Assembly: GCA_964588325.1 (NCBI GenBank)
Contig: CAZPOR010000004.1
Span: 197,174 to 261,173 of the forward strand
DNA from: Thiovibrio sp964588325
Lineage (GTDB): Bacteria; Desulfobacterota; Desulfobulbia; Desulfobulbales; Desulfurivibrionaceae
Length of the DNA: 64,000 bases
Reading direction: 5' to 3'
Program-made: the position numbers and the translations under genes
Shown here: one piece after another, positions 32,164 to 40,551 of the stretch
Layout: each line of letters opens with the position of its first letter
Position numbering within the stretch: position 1 is the first letter of the stretch
The notes under the pieces: generated by a model
Told to the model about the DNA's origin: nothing
Databases searched by the model: none
What the model saw: only the letters and a program-made list of their open reading frames with translations

Positions 32164-33372
32164 CTACGAAAGTTTTTCCAGCGCTTCCGCCAGCCGCTTC
32201 ATCCCCTCTTCAATGGTCACCATGGCCGTGGCAAAGGAGAAGCGGATAAAGTTGTCCGCCCCGAAGGCCGCACCCGGCACCGTGGCCAGCAAGGCCTCAT
32301 CCAGCAGATAATCCGCCAGATCAACCGAATTCGCCATCACCTTCCCCTTGAAGTTTCTGCCGTAATAGGCGGAGACATTGGGAAACACGTAAAAAGCGCC
32401 CTTAGGCCGCACGCAGGTCACGCCGGGGATATTGCCCAGCGCGCCCATGATGAAATCAAGCCGGGGCACAAAGGCGTCCCGCATCATGGTGGGGAAATCC
32501 TGGGGCCCGCTCACCGCGGCCAGCGCCGCCTTCTGGGAGATGGAGGTCGGGTTGGAGGTGCTCTGGCTCTGGATCTTGTTCATGGCCGCGACAATCTGCT
32601 TTGGCCCGGCCGTGTAGCCGATGCGCCAGCCGGTCATGGCAAAGGACTTGGACACGCCGTTGAGCACCAGGGTCTGGGCTGCCAACCGCTTGTCCACATC
32701 CAGGATATGCGGCAGCTTGCCGTCGCCATACACAATCGTGTCGTAGATGTCGTCGGAGATGATCAGCCACTTATTGGCCAGGGCCAGCTTGGCCACCGCC
32801 TCGAGGGCCTTGGCTGAGAACACGGCGCCGGTCGGGTTGGAGGGGCTGTTCAGGATAATGGCCTTGGTTTTCGAGGTGGCGTAGCGGGTGAGCAATTCCT
32901 CGGTGAGGTCGAAATCGTTGGCCTCGGAAAGGGGCACCTCCACCGGGGTGGCGCCGGCCAACAGGACGATGGGCGGATAGGAGACCCAGTACGGGGTCGG
33001 GATCAGCACCTCGTCGCCGGGACCGAACAGGGCCTGGGCCATGTTGTACAGCCCGTGCTTGCCGCCGCAGCAGACCTGGATCTGATCGGGCTCATAGCTC
33101 CAGCCCTTGTCCTGGGCCAGACGGCTGGCGATTGCCTCCCGCAGCTCCGGAATGCCGGGCACCGCGGTGTAACGGGTAAACCCTTCGTCAATGGCCTTTT
33201 TCCCGGCCTCGCGCACATGGGACGGGGTATCGAAATCCGGCTCGCCCACGCTGAAATTGAGGATATCCGCCCCAGCAGCCTTCAGGGCCTTGGCCTTCGC
33301 GTTCACCGCCAGGGTGGGCGAAGGTTTGATCTGCTTGACTCGTGCCGCAAGAGTAATAATTTCCGCTTCCAT
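32164..33372 (-). CDS. Class I aspartate aminotransferase
   Basis: A 402-aa PLP enzyme of the AAT-1b (thermophile/Rhizobium-type) group that interconverts aspartate and oxaloacetate. It has NFSVGEPDFDTP, the PLP-contacting NSPSNPTGAV and SDDIYD motifs, and K242 in GVSKSFAMTGWRIGY as the Schiff-base lysine. The conserved substrate Arg is in the C-terminal FIRFSFA segment. The start at 33372 has AAGGAAA about 7 nt upstream; the longer in-frame reading (to 33435) runs into truA. It is the third gene of argC-truA-aminotransferase. Other prephenate/arogenate activities are possible in this group. Confidence 0.9.
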   Translation of the reverse strand: MEAEIITLAARVKQIKPSPTLAVNAKAKALKAAGADILNFSVGEPDFDTPSHVREAGKKAIDEGFTRYTAVPGIPELREAIASRLAQDKGWSYEPDQIQVCCGGKHGLYNMAQALFGPGDEVLIPTPYWVSYPPIVLLAGATPVEVPLSEANDFDLTEELLTRYATSKTKAIILNSPSNPTGAVFSAKALEAVAKLALANKWLIISDDIYDTIVYGDGKLPHILDVDKRLAAQTLVLNGVSKSFAMTGWRIGYTAGPKQIVAAMNKIQSQSTSNPTSISQKAALAAVSGPQDFPTMMRDAFVPRLDFIMGALGNIPGVTCVRPKGAFYVFPNVSAYYGRNFKGKVMANSVDLADYLLDEALLATVPGAAFGADNFIRFSFATAMVTIEEGMKRLAEALEKLS

Positions 33373-33436
33373 TTTGTTTCCTTGTAATGGCGTTTGCAAA
33401 AAAGCTCCGGCAGTCACCCCACGAAGCCGACACAAC

Positions 33437-34198
33437 TCAGTACAACACTGTTTTCAAGGTCAAGCCCTTGGCAGGCGCGGTTGCTCCGGCCAGGGTTCGA
33501 TCCCGGGCAGCCACGATCTCCTGGAAATCAAGGGGGGTCAATCGCCCCCGCCCCACACCAAACAAGGTGCCGACAATATTGCGCACCATATGCCTCAAGA
33601 AGCCGTCTCCGGCGATGGTCAGCCGAAGCATCCGAGGATCTTTTCCTTCCTCGTCAAGACGAGCGGCAAAGATGGTCCGCACGGCGCCCCTCCCTCCGGT
33701 GATTGCGAGATCGCGGGAGCCTAACGCCTCAAAACTGCTGAAATCATGGGTGCCGATCACCATCGGCAAGCAGAGCCGCACCGCATCGCAGGCAAAAGGG
33801 GCTCGGACCTGGGCGGCATACAGCCGCAGGCAGGGCGGCATGACCTCCGTGGCCATGAATGCATACTCGTACACCTTGCCCTTGGCGTTATAGCGCGCAT
33901 GAAAATCATGCGCAACCATTTCAGCGTCAAGCACCCGGATCGCCTCGGGCAGCATGCTGTTGAGCCCCTTCACCACGCCGAAAAGGGGGATGGACGATTC
34001 GGTCTGAAAATTGGCCGTCATCCCCTGGGCATGCACCCCGGCATCGGTTCGCCCCGCCCCGTGAAGAATGACCGGCGTCTGGGTCAGACGGGCAATGGCC
34101 TCTTCCACTACCTGCTGGATGGTGGGCTGGCCCAATTGCCTCTGCCAGCCGGCGTACCCAGTGCCATCATAGGCAAGGACAAGTTTGATGTTTCGCAC
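33437..34198 (-). CDS. truA: tRNA pseudouridine synthase A
   Basis: A 253-aa enzyme that isomerises U38-U40 in tRNA anticodon arms. It has LAYDGTGYAGWQRQ and the catalytic D52 in HGAGRTDAGVHAQG, then YEYAFM and the C-terminal FLRHMVRNIVGTLFGVGRG. The length is normal. It starts 6 nt after argC, so the two are surely co-transcribed. Confidence 0.95.
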   Translation of the reverse strand: MRNIKLVLAYDGTGYAGWQRQLGQPTIQQVVEEAIARLTQTPVILHGAGRTDAGVHAQGMTANFQTESSIPLFGVVKGLNSMLPEAIRVLDAEMVAHDFHARYNAKGKVYEYAFMATEVMPPCLRLYAAQVRAPFACDAVRLCLPMVIGTHDFSSFEALGSRDLAITGGRGAVRTIFAARLDEEGKDPRMLRLTIAGDGFLRHMVRNIVGTLFGVGRGRLTPLDFQEIVAARDRTLAGATAPAKGLTLKTVLY

Positions 34199-34204
34199 TG
34201 CGCT

Positions 34205-35236
34205 CTACGGAAAAAGAGGAACGATTTTCAGCCCGGTGTTCTCCGGAAAGCCGCACATGAGATTCATGTTCTGCACCGCTTGCCCCGAGGCGCCCTTGAC
34301 CACGTTGTCGATGGCGGAGAGGATGATGACCCGGCCGGTGCGCGGATCGAACTTGGCGCCGATATCGCAGTAATTGCTGCCCCGGATGTACTGGGTGGCA
34401 GGATACTGCCCGGCCGCGCAAACCCGGACAAATTCCTCCTCTTTATAAAAATCCTGATAGAGTTCGGTCAACCCGGAGAGCGGCTTGACCGCTTTTGCGT
34501 AGATCGTGCTGAGAATGCCCCGTGACATCGGCACCAGATGCGGGGTAAAGGATACCGTCACCGGCTGGCCGCACAGCCCGCCCAGCTCCTGCTCGATCTC
34601 CGGGGTATGCCGGTGCTCGCCCACCTTGTACGCCTTGAAACCATCGGCCACCTCGCAGTAGAGCGAGCCTACCTGCGCCGCCCGCCCTGCTCCGGAGACC
34701 CCTGATTTTGAATCGATGACAATGGTTTCCGGATCGACCAGCCCGGCATTGAGCAGGGGCGCCAGTCCCAGGATAACACTGGTCGGGTAGCAGCCGGGAT
34801 TGGCAACCAAGTGCGTGTTGCGGATCGAGGCCCGATGCAGCTCGGGCAACCCGTACACCGCGGTGGCCAGCAGTTCTTTGGCGCTATGGGCTTGGTACCA
34901 CTGCTCGTACACCTGCGCGTCATGGATCCGGAAATCGGCGGAGAGATCGACCACCTTCTTCCCTGCGGCCACCAACTGCGGCACGATGTCCATGGCGGTC
35001 TGATGGGGCACCGCGGTAAAGAAGAAATCAGCCCGCTGGACTAGCGTTTCAACCGGGAGATCTTCGCAGATAATATCCGCCCGCCCCTGCAGGCTGGGAA
35101 AAACCTGCGAAAGGGGTTTCCCGGCGTATTGCCGGGAGGTGGCCACCGCGATCTCAACCTCGGGATGGTTGCACAGTATACGGGCAAGCTCCGCCCCAGT
35201 GTATCCGGATGCACCGACAATGCCGACTCGTACCAT
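34205..35236 (-). CDS. argC: N-acetyl-gamma-glutamyl-phosphate reductase
   Basis: A 343-aa NADP enzyme of arginine synthesis. It has the Rossmann start VGIVGASGYTGAEL, catalytic Cys in VANPGCYPTS, SGVSGAG and the HRHTPEIEQEL histidine motif. The start at 35236 is chosen because GGAG sits 6 nt upstream; ATG 35242 and GTG 35248 are also in frame. It lies downstream of rplM-rpsI, from which it is separated by a strong terminator. A link to rplM-rpsI followed by argC is common in Desulfobacterota and related groups. Confidence 0.94.
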   Translation of the reverse strand: MVRVGIVGASGYTGAELARILCNHPEVEIAVATSRQYAGKPLSQVFPSLQGRADIICEDLPVETLVQRADFFFTAVPHQTAMDIVPQLVAAGKKVVDLSADFRIHDAQVYEQWYQAHSAKELLATAVYGLPELHRASIRNTHLVANPGCYPTSVILGLAPLLNAGLVDPETIVIDSKSGVSGAGRAAQVGSLYCEVADGFKAYKVGEHRHTPEIEQELGGLCGQPVTVSFTPHLVPMSRGILSTIYAKAVKPLSGLTELYQDFYKEEEFVRVCAAGQYPATQYIRGSNYCDIGAKFDPRTGRVIILSAIDNVVKGASGQAVQNMNLMCGFPENTGLKIVPLFP

Positions 35237-35282
35237 CTTCATCTCCACTCAGCTAGGAACAACAGGGGACCAGACACAGGCC

Positions 35283-35323
35283 AAAAAAAATCAGGGGAAG
35301 AGCGATACGCGCCTTCCCCTGAT
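35283..35323 (-). terminator. Intrinsic terminator of rplM-rpsI
   Basis: On the minus strand ATCAGGGGAAG and CTTCCCCTGAT form a perfect 11-bp stem around a 12-nt loop, followed by eight T. It ends the ribosomal-protein operon before argC. Confidence 0.92.
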
Positions 35324-35373
35324 GAGATACACAATAGTGTTGGTGATATTGACAAAGCAATACCAGGCAACGA

Positions 35374-35769
35374 TTAACGCTTGGAGAACTGGAACCTCGC
35401 TCTGGCCGATTTCTGGCCATATTTCTTCCGTTCTTTCATGCGCTGGTCGCGGGTCAGAAAACCCGCTTTTTTCAAGGCGCCCCTGTGCTCGGGATCAACG
35501 ATCAGAAGAGCCCGGGCAATCCCGTGGCGCAGAGCCTCGGTCTGGGCAATCTTGCCGCCGCCGGTCAGGGTGGCCATTACATCGAACTTTGCCCCGGTGT
35601 CGGTCAGAGCCAAAGGCTTGGCAACCTTCTGCAGGTAGTCAAAACCGCCGCCGAAGTAATCCGGCACGCTCATCTTGTTGACCTGGATGTTGCCGGAACC
35701 CGGTTTCAACCATACCCTGGCAACAGCGGTCTTTCTTTTTCCGGTAGCGTAAAAACTATTGTCTGCCAT
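35374..35769 (-). CDS. rpsI: 30S ribosomal protein S9
   Basis: A 131-aa uS9 protein with FYATGKRKTAVARVWL, GGGKIAQTEALRHGIARALL and the invariant C-terminal tail ERKKYGQKSARARFQFSKR that reaches the P-site tRNA. GGAG lies 7 nt before ATG 35769; an in-frame TTG six bases upstream is not needed. It follows rplM by about 40 nt. Confidence 0.97.
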   Translation of the reverse strand: MADNSFYATGKRKTAVARVWLKPGSGNIQVNKMSVPDYFGGGFDYLQKVAKPLALTDTGAKFDVMATLTGGGKIAQTEALRHGIARALLIVDPEHRGALKKAGFLTRDQRMKERKKYGQKSARARFQFSKR

Positions 35770-35809
35770 GTTCAAGCTCCAATATCCCGTTTAACAGGGC
35801 GGGATTATT

Positions 35810-36238
35810 TTATAATTCCAGAGACTCAGGCTGCTGCGCGGTATGGGGATGCTCCGTTCCGGCATATACCTTTAATTTCTTCAGTTGAGCACGGCCCAGG
35901 GTGTTCTTGGGCAACATGCCGCGTACAGCCTTGCGCAACAGCTCTTCCGGCTTTTCCGCCATGAGAACCTTGGCGGTCTTTTCCTTCAAGCCGCCCATAA
36001 AACCGGTATGATGACGATACACCTTGTCGTCCCACTTCCTGCCGGTCAGACGAACCTTGTCCGCATTGACCACGATGACAAAATCGCCGACATCCTGAAA
36101 GGTGCAGTAATTGGCCTTGTGCTTGCCGCGCAGGCGGGTGGCAATCTCGGAAGCCAAACGGCCAAGAACCTTGTCCTGAGCGTCAACGATCAGCCACTTG
36201 CGTTCAATATCTTTGACCGGGGTCAAATAAGTCTTCAT
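35810..36238 (-). CDS. rplM: 50S ribosomal protein L13
   Basis: A 142-aa uL13 protein: WLIVDAQDKVLGRLASEIATRLRGK, VINADKVRLTGRKWDDK-type core, HTGFMGGLKE and AVRGMLPKNTLGRAQLKKLKVYAGTEHPH. GAGGG lies about 8 nt before the ATG. It is the first gene of rplM-rpsI. Confidence 0.97.
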   Translation of the reverse strand: MKTYLTPVKDIERKWLIVDAQDKVLGRLASEIATRLRGKHKANYCTFQDVGDFVIVVNADKVRLTGRKWDDKVYRHHTGFMGGLKEKTAKVLMAEKPEELLRKAVRGMLPKNTLGRAQLKKLKVYAGTEHPHTAQQPESLEL

Positions 36239-36368
36239 TTCAAAGCCCTCGCAAAACGAAATAGAATATATCTATATAAGTCAAAATGGCCCGTTCTGCC
36301 ATGAAAAAATGCAGGACGGGCTGTCGGTCAATGCAAATAGGCCCACGGACTCGAGCCTTGAACAAAAA

Positions 36369-36443
<75 letters not shown>

Positions 36444-36471
36444 TCATTTTCAGTATGTGAAAAACGCCAGA

Positions 36472-36500
36472 TGTATAACAATGTGGAAAGGGGTTGTCAA
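36472..36500 (-). promoter_or_regulatory. Promoter of tRNA-Gly
   Basis: On the minus strand TTGACA (36500-36495), a 17-bp spacer and TATACA (36477-36472). The start point would be near 36465, about 20 nt before the tRNA. Confidence 0.8.
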
Positions 36501-36519
36501 CAAAAAACCTGTGCGCAAG

Positions 36520-36571
36520 GGATAATTTTGCCCTCCTGGCCACCTTGGCGGACAGGAAGACAAAATTATCC
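36520..36571. repeat. Inverted repeat between tRNA-Gly and hisB
   Basis: GGATAATTTTG (36520-36530) and CAAAATTATCC (36561-36571) pair perfectly over 11 bp, with an inner TCCTG/CAGGA stem. There is no T-run directly after it, so it is not a classical terminator. It lies upstream of the tRNA promoter and about 160 nt before hisB. Confidence 0.65.
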
Positions 36572-36733
36572 ATAATATTTTGTTATTACAATCTTTTCCT
36601 TGCGTATCGCGGGGATTCCTATTGCCGGAAGCCGCTGGAACTTGGTATAAACAATCAACCTTATTTTTTACCCGCTTTCATTAATGATGAGACTGGCTTG
36701 TGCGCAAGCAGCCAGATAATTCAGGAGCAACCC

Positions 36734-37333
36734 ATGGCAGCGCAGAGAGCCCGGCAAAGCGAAGTGAAACGCAAGACCAAGGAAACCGACATCGCCCTCT
36801 CTTTCGCCCTTGACGGCACGGGCCAGGTACAGTGTGCATCCGGCGTGCCCTTTATGGATCACATGCTCACCCTCTTTGCCGTGCACGGCTTTTTTGATCT
36901 CGCCATCCGCGCCTCCGGGGATACGGAGGTTGATGCGCACCACACGGTTGAAGACCTTGGCATCTGCCTGGGCCAGGCCCTGAAAAACGCATTACGGGAT
37001 TTTGGCGGCATCCGGCGCTACGGCTTCTGCGCCTTGCCCATGGATGAAACCCTGGTCCGGGTAACCCTGGATTGCTCCAACAGGCCGCATCTGCATTATG
37101 GCATTGCCTTTCTCGAACAAAAGGTCGGCGACTTCGACACCCAACTGGCCAAGGAATTTCTTCGCGCCTTGGCCCAGCACGGCGGATTGACCATTCATGT
37201 TGAAATGGCCCATGGCGAAAACACCCACCATATTCTTGAAGCAATCTTCAAGGCCTTGGGCCGGGCCCTTGACGAGGCGACCACCATTGACCCCCGCGCC
37301 CAGGGCCCCGTATCCTCCAAAGGATCCTTATAA
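36734..37333 (+). CDS. hisB: Imidazoleglycerol-phosphate dehydratase
   Basis: A 199-aa monofunctional IGPD of histidine synthesis. It has RKTKETDIALSFALDGTGQ, FMDHMLTLFAVHG, metal-binding DAHHTVEDLGICLGQAL, and the second His motif GENTHHILEAIFKALGRALDEA. The start at 36734 is set by AGGAG 6 nt upstream; the frame is open much further upstream but without homology. There is no HAD phosphatase fusion, unlike enterobacterial HisB. Confidence 0.95.
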   Translation: MAAQRARQSEVKRKTKETDIALSFALDGTGQVQCASGVPFMDHMLTLFAVHGFFDLAIRASGDTEVDAHHTVEDLGICLGQALKNALRDFGGIRRYGFCALPMDETLVRVTLDCSNRPHLHYGIAFLEQKVGDFDTQLAKEFLRALAQHGGLTIHVEMAHGENTHHILEAIFKALGRALDEATTIDPRAQGPVSSKGSL

Positions 37334-37354
37334 TTTCACACTGGAGAAATCATC

Positions 37355-37990
37355 GTGACCATCTTCAAACCGTACACCCTTTTTCTTGCCAGCCTTGCCG
37401 CACTCACCCTGCTTTCCGGGTGCGCACGGACAACCGCCCAGGTCCAGCCCGAAGAATTGCTCCCGGTAAAAACAATCGTTGTGCTCCCGGTGGAAATCGA
37501 CCTGGAGGGCCAAGGGGACCGGCCGCCCAAGGAAACGCAGCAGCTTGAAAAGGGCCAAAAACTCCTGGATATATTGCTGGCGGAGTATTTTTCCGGCAGG
37601 GAGGATATCGCCCTTCTCACCGCGGGGCAACGCGATGCCCTGGAAAAAGACATGATCCGGTGCAGGACAACCGCAGCCGTCACGATCTGCCGGACCCAAA
37701 AAGCAGACGCCGTGCTTCTCTGCACCCTGCACCGCTTCACTGAACGGGAGGGAACCGAATATTCCATTGCCAGCCCGGCCTCTGTCGCCTTTGACTACAA
37801 GCTCATTCATGCGGAAACCGGCCAGACCATCTGCTCCGGGATGTTCAACGAAACCCAGCAGCCCCTGCTTGCCAACATGTTCCAGTTCTTCACCAAGGCG
37901 AAGCGCGGCATGAAATGGCTCAGCGCCGAGGAACTTGCCCGTGACGGGATCAAACAAAAAATTGCCGACTGCCCCTATCTGAAAAAATAG
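37355..37990 (+). CDS. Putative lipoprotein of unknown function
   Basis: A 211-aa lipoprotein. The signal peptide ends in the lipobox TLLSGC (lipidated C23), followed by ARTTAQ. The mature part has VKTIVVLPVEID, a helix with KGQKLLDILLAEYFSGRED, then KADAVLLCTLHRFTEREG and FDYKLIHAETGQTICSG. This order resembles the small nucleotide-binding-like fold of TolB-N/CsgG-type lipoproteins (the sequence IVVLPVE then ADAVL). I do not claim a specific family. GTG start with GGAG 8 nt upstream. It lies 21 nt after hisB and 8 nt before the TtcA-like gene. Confidence 0.6.
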   Translation: MTIFKPYTLFLASLAALTLLSGCARTTAQVQPEELLPVKTIVVLPVEIDLEGQGDRPPKETQQLEKGQKLLDILLAEYFSGREDIALLTAGQRDALEKDMIRCRTTAAVTICRTQKADAVLLCTLHRFTEREGTEYSIASPASVAFDYKLIHAETGQTICSGMFNETQQPLLANMFQFFTKAKRGMKWLSAEELARDGIKQKIADCPYLKK

Positions 37991-37998
37991 CCCTGCCC

Positions 37999-38760
37999 GT
38001 GTTCGCCATTCCCAAGCAATTCAACCACCTAGTCGGCCGGGCCATGCATCTCTACCGGATGCTGGCCAACGGCGACCGGGTGATGGTTGCGGTGTCCGGC
38101 GGCGTTGACAGCCTGGTCCTTTCCTGGCTGCTGAAGGAATGGCTCCGCAAGGCGCCAATCCGCTATGAGCTCCTGGCGGTGCATCTTGACATGGGTTTCG
38201 GCGGCGCGGAATACGACCTGGTCCAAGAACAGCTCCGCCGCATGGATCTGCCCATGCTGATGGAGCGAACCGACTTCGGCCACAAGGCGCTCGCCGCCGA
38301 AAACGGCAAAAACGGCTGCTATCACTGCGCCAGACAACGCCGCAACCGGCTTTTCTCCCTGGCCGAAGAACATCACTGCAACAAACTCGCCTTCGGCCAC
38401 CACCAGGAGGACATCATCGAGACGTTTTTCCTCAATCTGTTCTACGGAGGAAACCTCAGCGCCATGGCGCCACGGCAGGAACTGTTCGGCGGCAAGCTGA
38501 CCCTTATACGCCCCTTGGCCATGGTGGAAAAAAAACGGATCGTTGCGCTTGGCCAAAGCCTGGGCATCACCCCAGTGGCCAATCCCTGCCCGCTTGCCGC
38601 GGACTCCCGCAGGGAAAAGATCCGCTCCTGGCTCACCCCCATGTACGAAAACGACCCTGCCCTCAAGTCCACCATTTTCGCAAGCCTCGGCAATGTGAGA
38701 ACCGACTACCTGCTCGCCCCCCCCCATCCCACGCCCCCCGCTTCCTCCTCCATCGAATAA
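37999..38760 (+). CDS. TtcA-like PP-loop tRNA thiolation enzyme
   Basis: A 253-aa adenylating enzyme of the TtcA/TtuA type. The PP-loop is SGGVDS (33-38). C107 and C110 (GCYHCARQRR) plus C197 (ANPCPLA) match the three Cys that hold the [4Fe-4S] cluster in TtcA. Other conserved parts are LAFGHHQEDIIETFFLNLFYGG and TLIRPLAMVEKKRIV. It would 2-thiolate a tRNA base, C32 if it is TtcA proper. It is shorter than E. coli TtcA (311 aa), mainly at the C-terminus, so the modified position is not certain. GTG start 8 nt after the lipoprotein gene. Confidence 0.82.
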   Translation: MFAIPKQFNHLVGRAMHLYRMLANGDRVMVAVSGGVDSLVLSWLLKEWLRKAPIRYELLAVHLDMGFGGAEYDLVQEQLRRMDLPMLMERTDFGHKALAAENGKNGCYHCARQRRNRLFSLAEEHHCNKLAFGHHQEDIIETFFLNLFYGGNLSAMAPRQELFGGKLTLIRPLAMVEKKRIVALGQSLGITPVANPCPLAADSRREKIRSWLTPMYENDPALKSTIFASLGNVRTDYLLAPPHPTPPASSSIE

Positions 38761-38849
38761 GCGCCCGCACCCATCTCCATATTTCAGACAGGCTGCACGG
38801 GAGCCATTTCTGTTTTTCCCTCCCCAGTGTTATTTCCCCCTTTTCCATC

Positions 38850-38878
38850 TTGACATGCGCCTAACTATCAAATACCCT
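38850..38878 (+). promoter_or_regulatory. Putative promoter of the ComEA-like gene
   Basis: Perfect -35 TTGACA (38850-38855), 17-bp spacer and TACCCT (38873-38878). The leader would be about 100 nt long and includes an 8-bp inverted repeat, CGCCTAAC (from 38858) with GTTAGGCG (from 38896). Confidence 0.45.
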
Positions 38879-38981
38879 TTCGGCAGCACAAAAAGGTTAG
38901 GCGGTGGCGCTGCCTGTTTCACTTGAGCAACCATGCGGGGGTGCATGGCGTGCTCTTCACTCTTTTTCTCGGAGGAACTCC

Positions 38982-39239
38982 ATGCTGAAAATTATTCTTT
39001 CAACGCTGTGCGGATGTTTGTGCTGGGCTGCCGTCGCTTTTGCCGCCGTGGATATCAACAAGGCCACGGCGCAGGAGCTCAACGGCTTGCAAGGCATCGG
39101 CCCTGCCAAGGCGCAGGCCATTATCGAGTACCGGCAAAAAAACGGCCAGTTCAAATCAACAAAAGATCTGAGCAAGGTAAAAGGAATCGGTCCCAAAATC
39201 GTGGAAAAACTGGGCAGCAGCATCACGGTTACAAAGTAA
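38982..39239 (+). CDS. ComEA-like helix-hairpin-helix protein
   Basis: An 85-aa exported protein. A signal peptide (IILSTLCGCLCWAAVAFA) is followed by VDINKATAQELNGLQGIGPAKAQAIIEYRQKNGQF and DLSKVKGIGPKIVEKLG, two helix-hairpin-helix motifs that grip DNA backbones without sequence preference. This is the short ComEA type found in Gram-negative bacteria, linked to DNA uptake across the periplasm by type IV pili. That fits a genome with a pilus locus nearby. GGAGG lies 6 nt before ATG 38982. No other com genes are adjacent. Confidence 0.88.
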   Translation: MLKIILSTLCGCLCWAAVAFAAVDINKATAQELNGLQGIGPAKAQAIIEYRQKNGQFKSTKDLSKVKGIGPKIVEKLGSSITVTK

Positions 39240-39264
39240 CAGCCAACGAAACGCCATGCACCCC

Positions 39265-39310
39265 CACATGCAAGGGGAGAAGGAATGACTCCCTTCTCCC
39301 CTTGCATGTG
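39265..39310. terminator. Perfect 19-bp hairpin between comEA-like gene and hemB
   Basis: CACATGCAAGGGGAGAAGG (39265-39283) pairs exactly with CCTTCTCCCCTTGCATGTG (39292-39310) around an 8-nt loop. It lies between two convergent genes, so a shared terminator role is likely. It lacks the usual U-run on either side. Confidence 0.65.
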
Positions 39311-39336
39311 TCGCACTGGCTGTCGAGAACCTCCGC

Positions 39337-40311
39337 CTACTTATTGAGCAATCTGGCCATCTCCTTGGCAAAATAGGTGATGATGATATCCGCGCCAGCC
39401 CGCCGGATGGAGAGCAGGCTTTCATGCATGACCTTTTCCCCGTCGATCCAGCCATTGGCCGCGGCGGCCTTGATCATGGCGTACTCCCCGCTCACCTGGT
39501 AGGCGGCGATGGGCAGATCAAACTCATCCCGCAGCCGGCTGATCACGTCCAAATAGGCCATGGCCGGCTTGACCATCAGGATATCCGCGCCCTCTTCCAC
39601 ATCCAGGGTCGCCTCCCGCAACGCCTCCCGCACGTTTGCCGGGTCCATCTGGTAGGCTTTGCGATCGCCGTGCTGGGGCGCGCATTCCGCCGCATCCCGA
39701 AAAGGCCCGTAAAACGCGGAGGCGTATTTCACGGCATAGGACATGATCGGCACCATGGAAAAGTTATTCTCATCCAGGATCCCCCGGATCTCGGCAACCC
39801 GGCCGTCCATCATGTCCGAAGGCGCAACCATGTCGGCCCCGGCCTGGGCATGGGAAAGCGCGATTCTGGCCAGCACCTCCAGGGTTGAATCGTTGTCCAC
39901 CACCTCGTCAAGGAGAATGCCGCAATGGCCATGGCTGGTGTATTCGCACAGACAGACATCGGTGCACACCGTGAGCGCAGGAGCCGTATTTTTCAATTCC
40001 TTGATGGCGCGCTGGATGATGCCGTCCTTGGCATGCGCCCCCGACCCCTTCGAATCCTTCTTGTCGGGCAATCCGAAAAGGATGACGGAGTTCACTCCCA
40101 GCCCCATGCACTCCTTGGCTTCCTTGGCCAACTGGTCCACGGATATCCGGAACACCCCGGGCATGGACACCACCTCTTCCCGCACTCCCTTGCCGGGCAT
40201 GACAAAAAGCGGGTAAACGAGGTGAGCCGGAGCAATGCTGGTCTCCCGGATAAGCGCCCGGAAATTTTCATTCTGCCTGAGCCTGCGGGCCCGGTATTCA
40301 GGAAAAATCAT
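39337..40311 (-). CDS. hemB: Delta-aminolevulinic acid dehydratase (porphobilinogen synthase)
   Basis: A 324-aa enzyme that joins two 5-aminolevulinate molecules in tetrapyrrole synthesis. The zinc site CTDVCLCEYTSHGHCG has all three Cys. The two active-site lysines are in MSYAVKYASAFYGPF and ILMVKPAMAYLDVI. The length is normal. ATG 40311 (AAGGAG 10 nt upstream) is preferred to TTG 40317. Haem and sirohaem demand is expected in a sulfur-metabolising anaerobe; a monohaem cytochrome gene is at 53960. Confidence 0.95.
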   Translation of the reverse strand: MIFPEYRARRLRQNENFRALIRETSIAPAHLVYPLFVMPGKGVREEVVSMPGVFRISVDQLAKEAKECMGLGVNSVILFGLPDKKDSKGSGAHAKDGIIQRAIKELKNTAPALTVCTDVCLCEYTSHGHCGILLDEVVDNDSTLEVLARIALSHAQAGADMVAPSDMMDGRVAEIRGILDENNFSMVPIMSYAVKYASAFYGPFRDAAECAPQHGDRKAYQMDPANVREALREATLDVEEGADILMVKPAMAYLDVISRLRDEFDLPIAAYQVSGEYAMIKAAAANGWIDGEKVMHESLLSIRRAGADIIITYFAKEMARLLNK

Positions 40312-40471
40312 GATCAATGCTCTCCTTTTTTCTGCTGAAGCAAGGCCATCCCCCCAGCATAGCTATTCATTATCACCCACCGGGAACCCAGAAATTCCGG
40401 TGACCTCGGAAGAGTAAGCGTTCAGCAGTGCCGCAGATGCGCGTGTCAATCGTCGGCACAGAAGTGCAGAC

Positions 40472-40513
40472 AAAAAGGCCTGTTCGCTATACACCAAATA
40501 TGCGAACCAGGCC
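40472..40513 (-). terminator. Intrinsic terminator of the mrp-to-clpX-like operon
   Basis: On the minus strand GGCCTGGTTCGC and GCGAACAGGCC pair (one bulge) around a 14-nt loop, followed by TTTTT. It lies about 40 nt after the clpX-like stop. Confidence 0.82.
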
Positions 40514-40551
40514 GATGACAAAGCAGATGCGGTGCTGCTGGACGCTTACGG

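Noticed and set aside
38859..38902. GCCTAAC...GTTAGGC pair resembling attC end boxes upstream of the ComEA-like gene
   Set aside because: The boxes are only 44 nt apart, the inner arms do not pair as an attC, and no matching site follows the gene. A plain leader hairpin is more likely.
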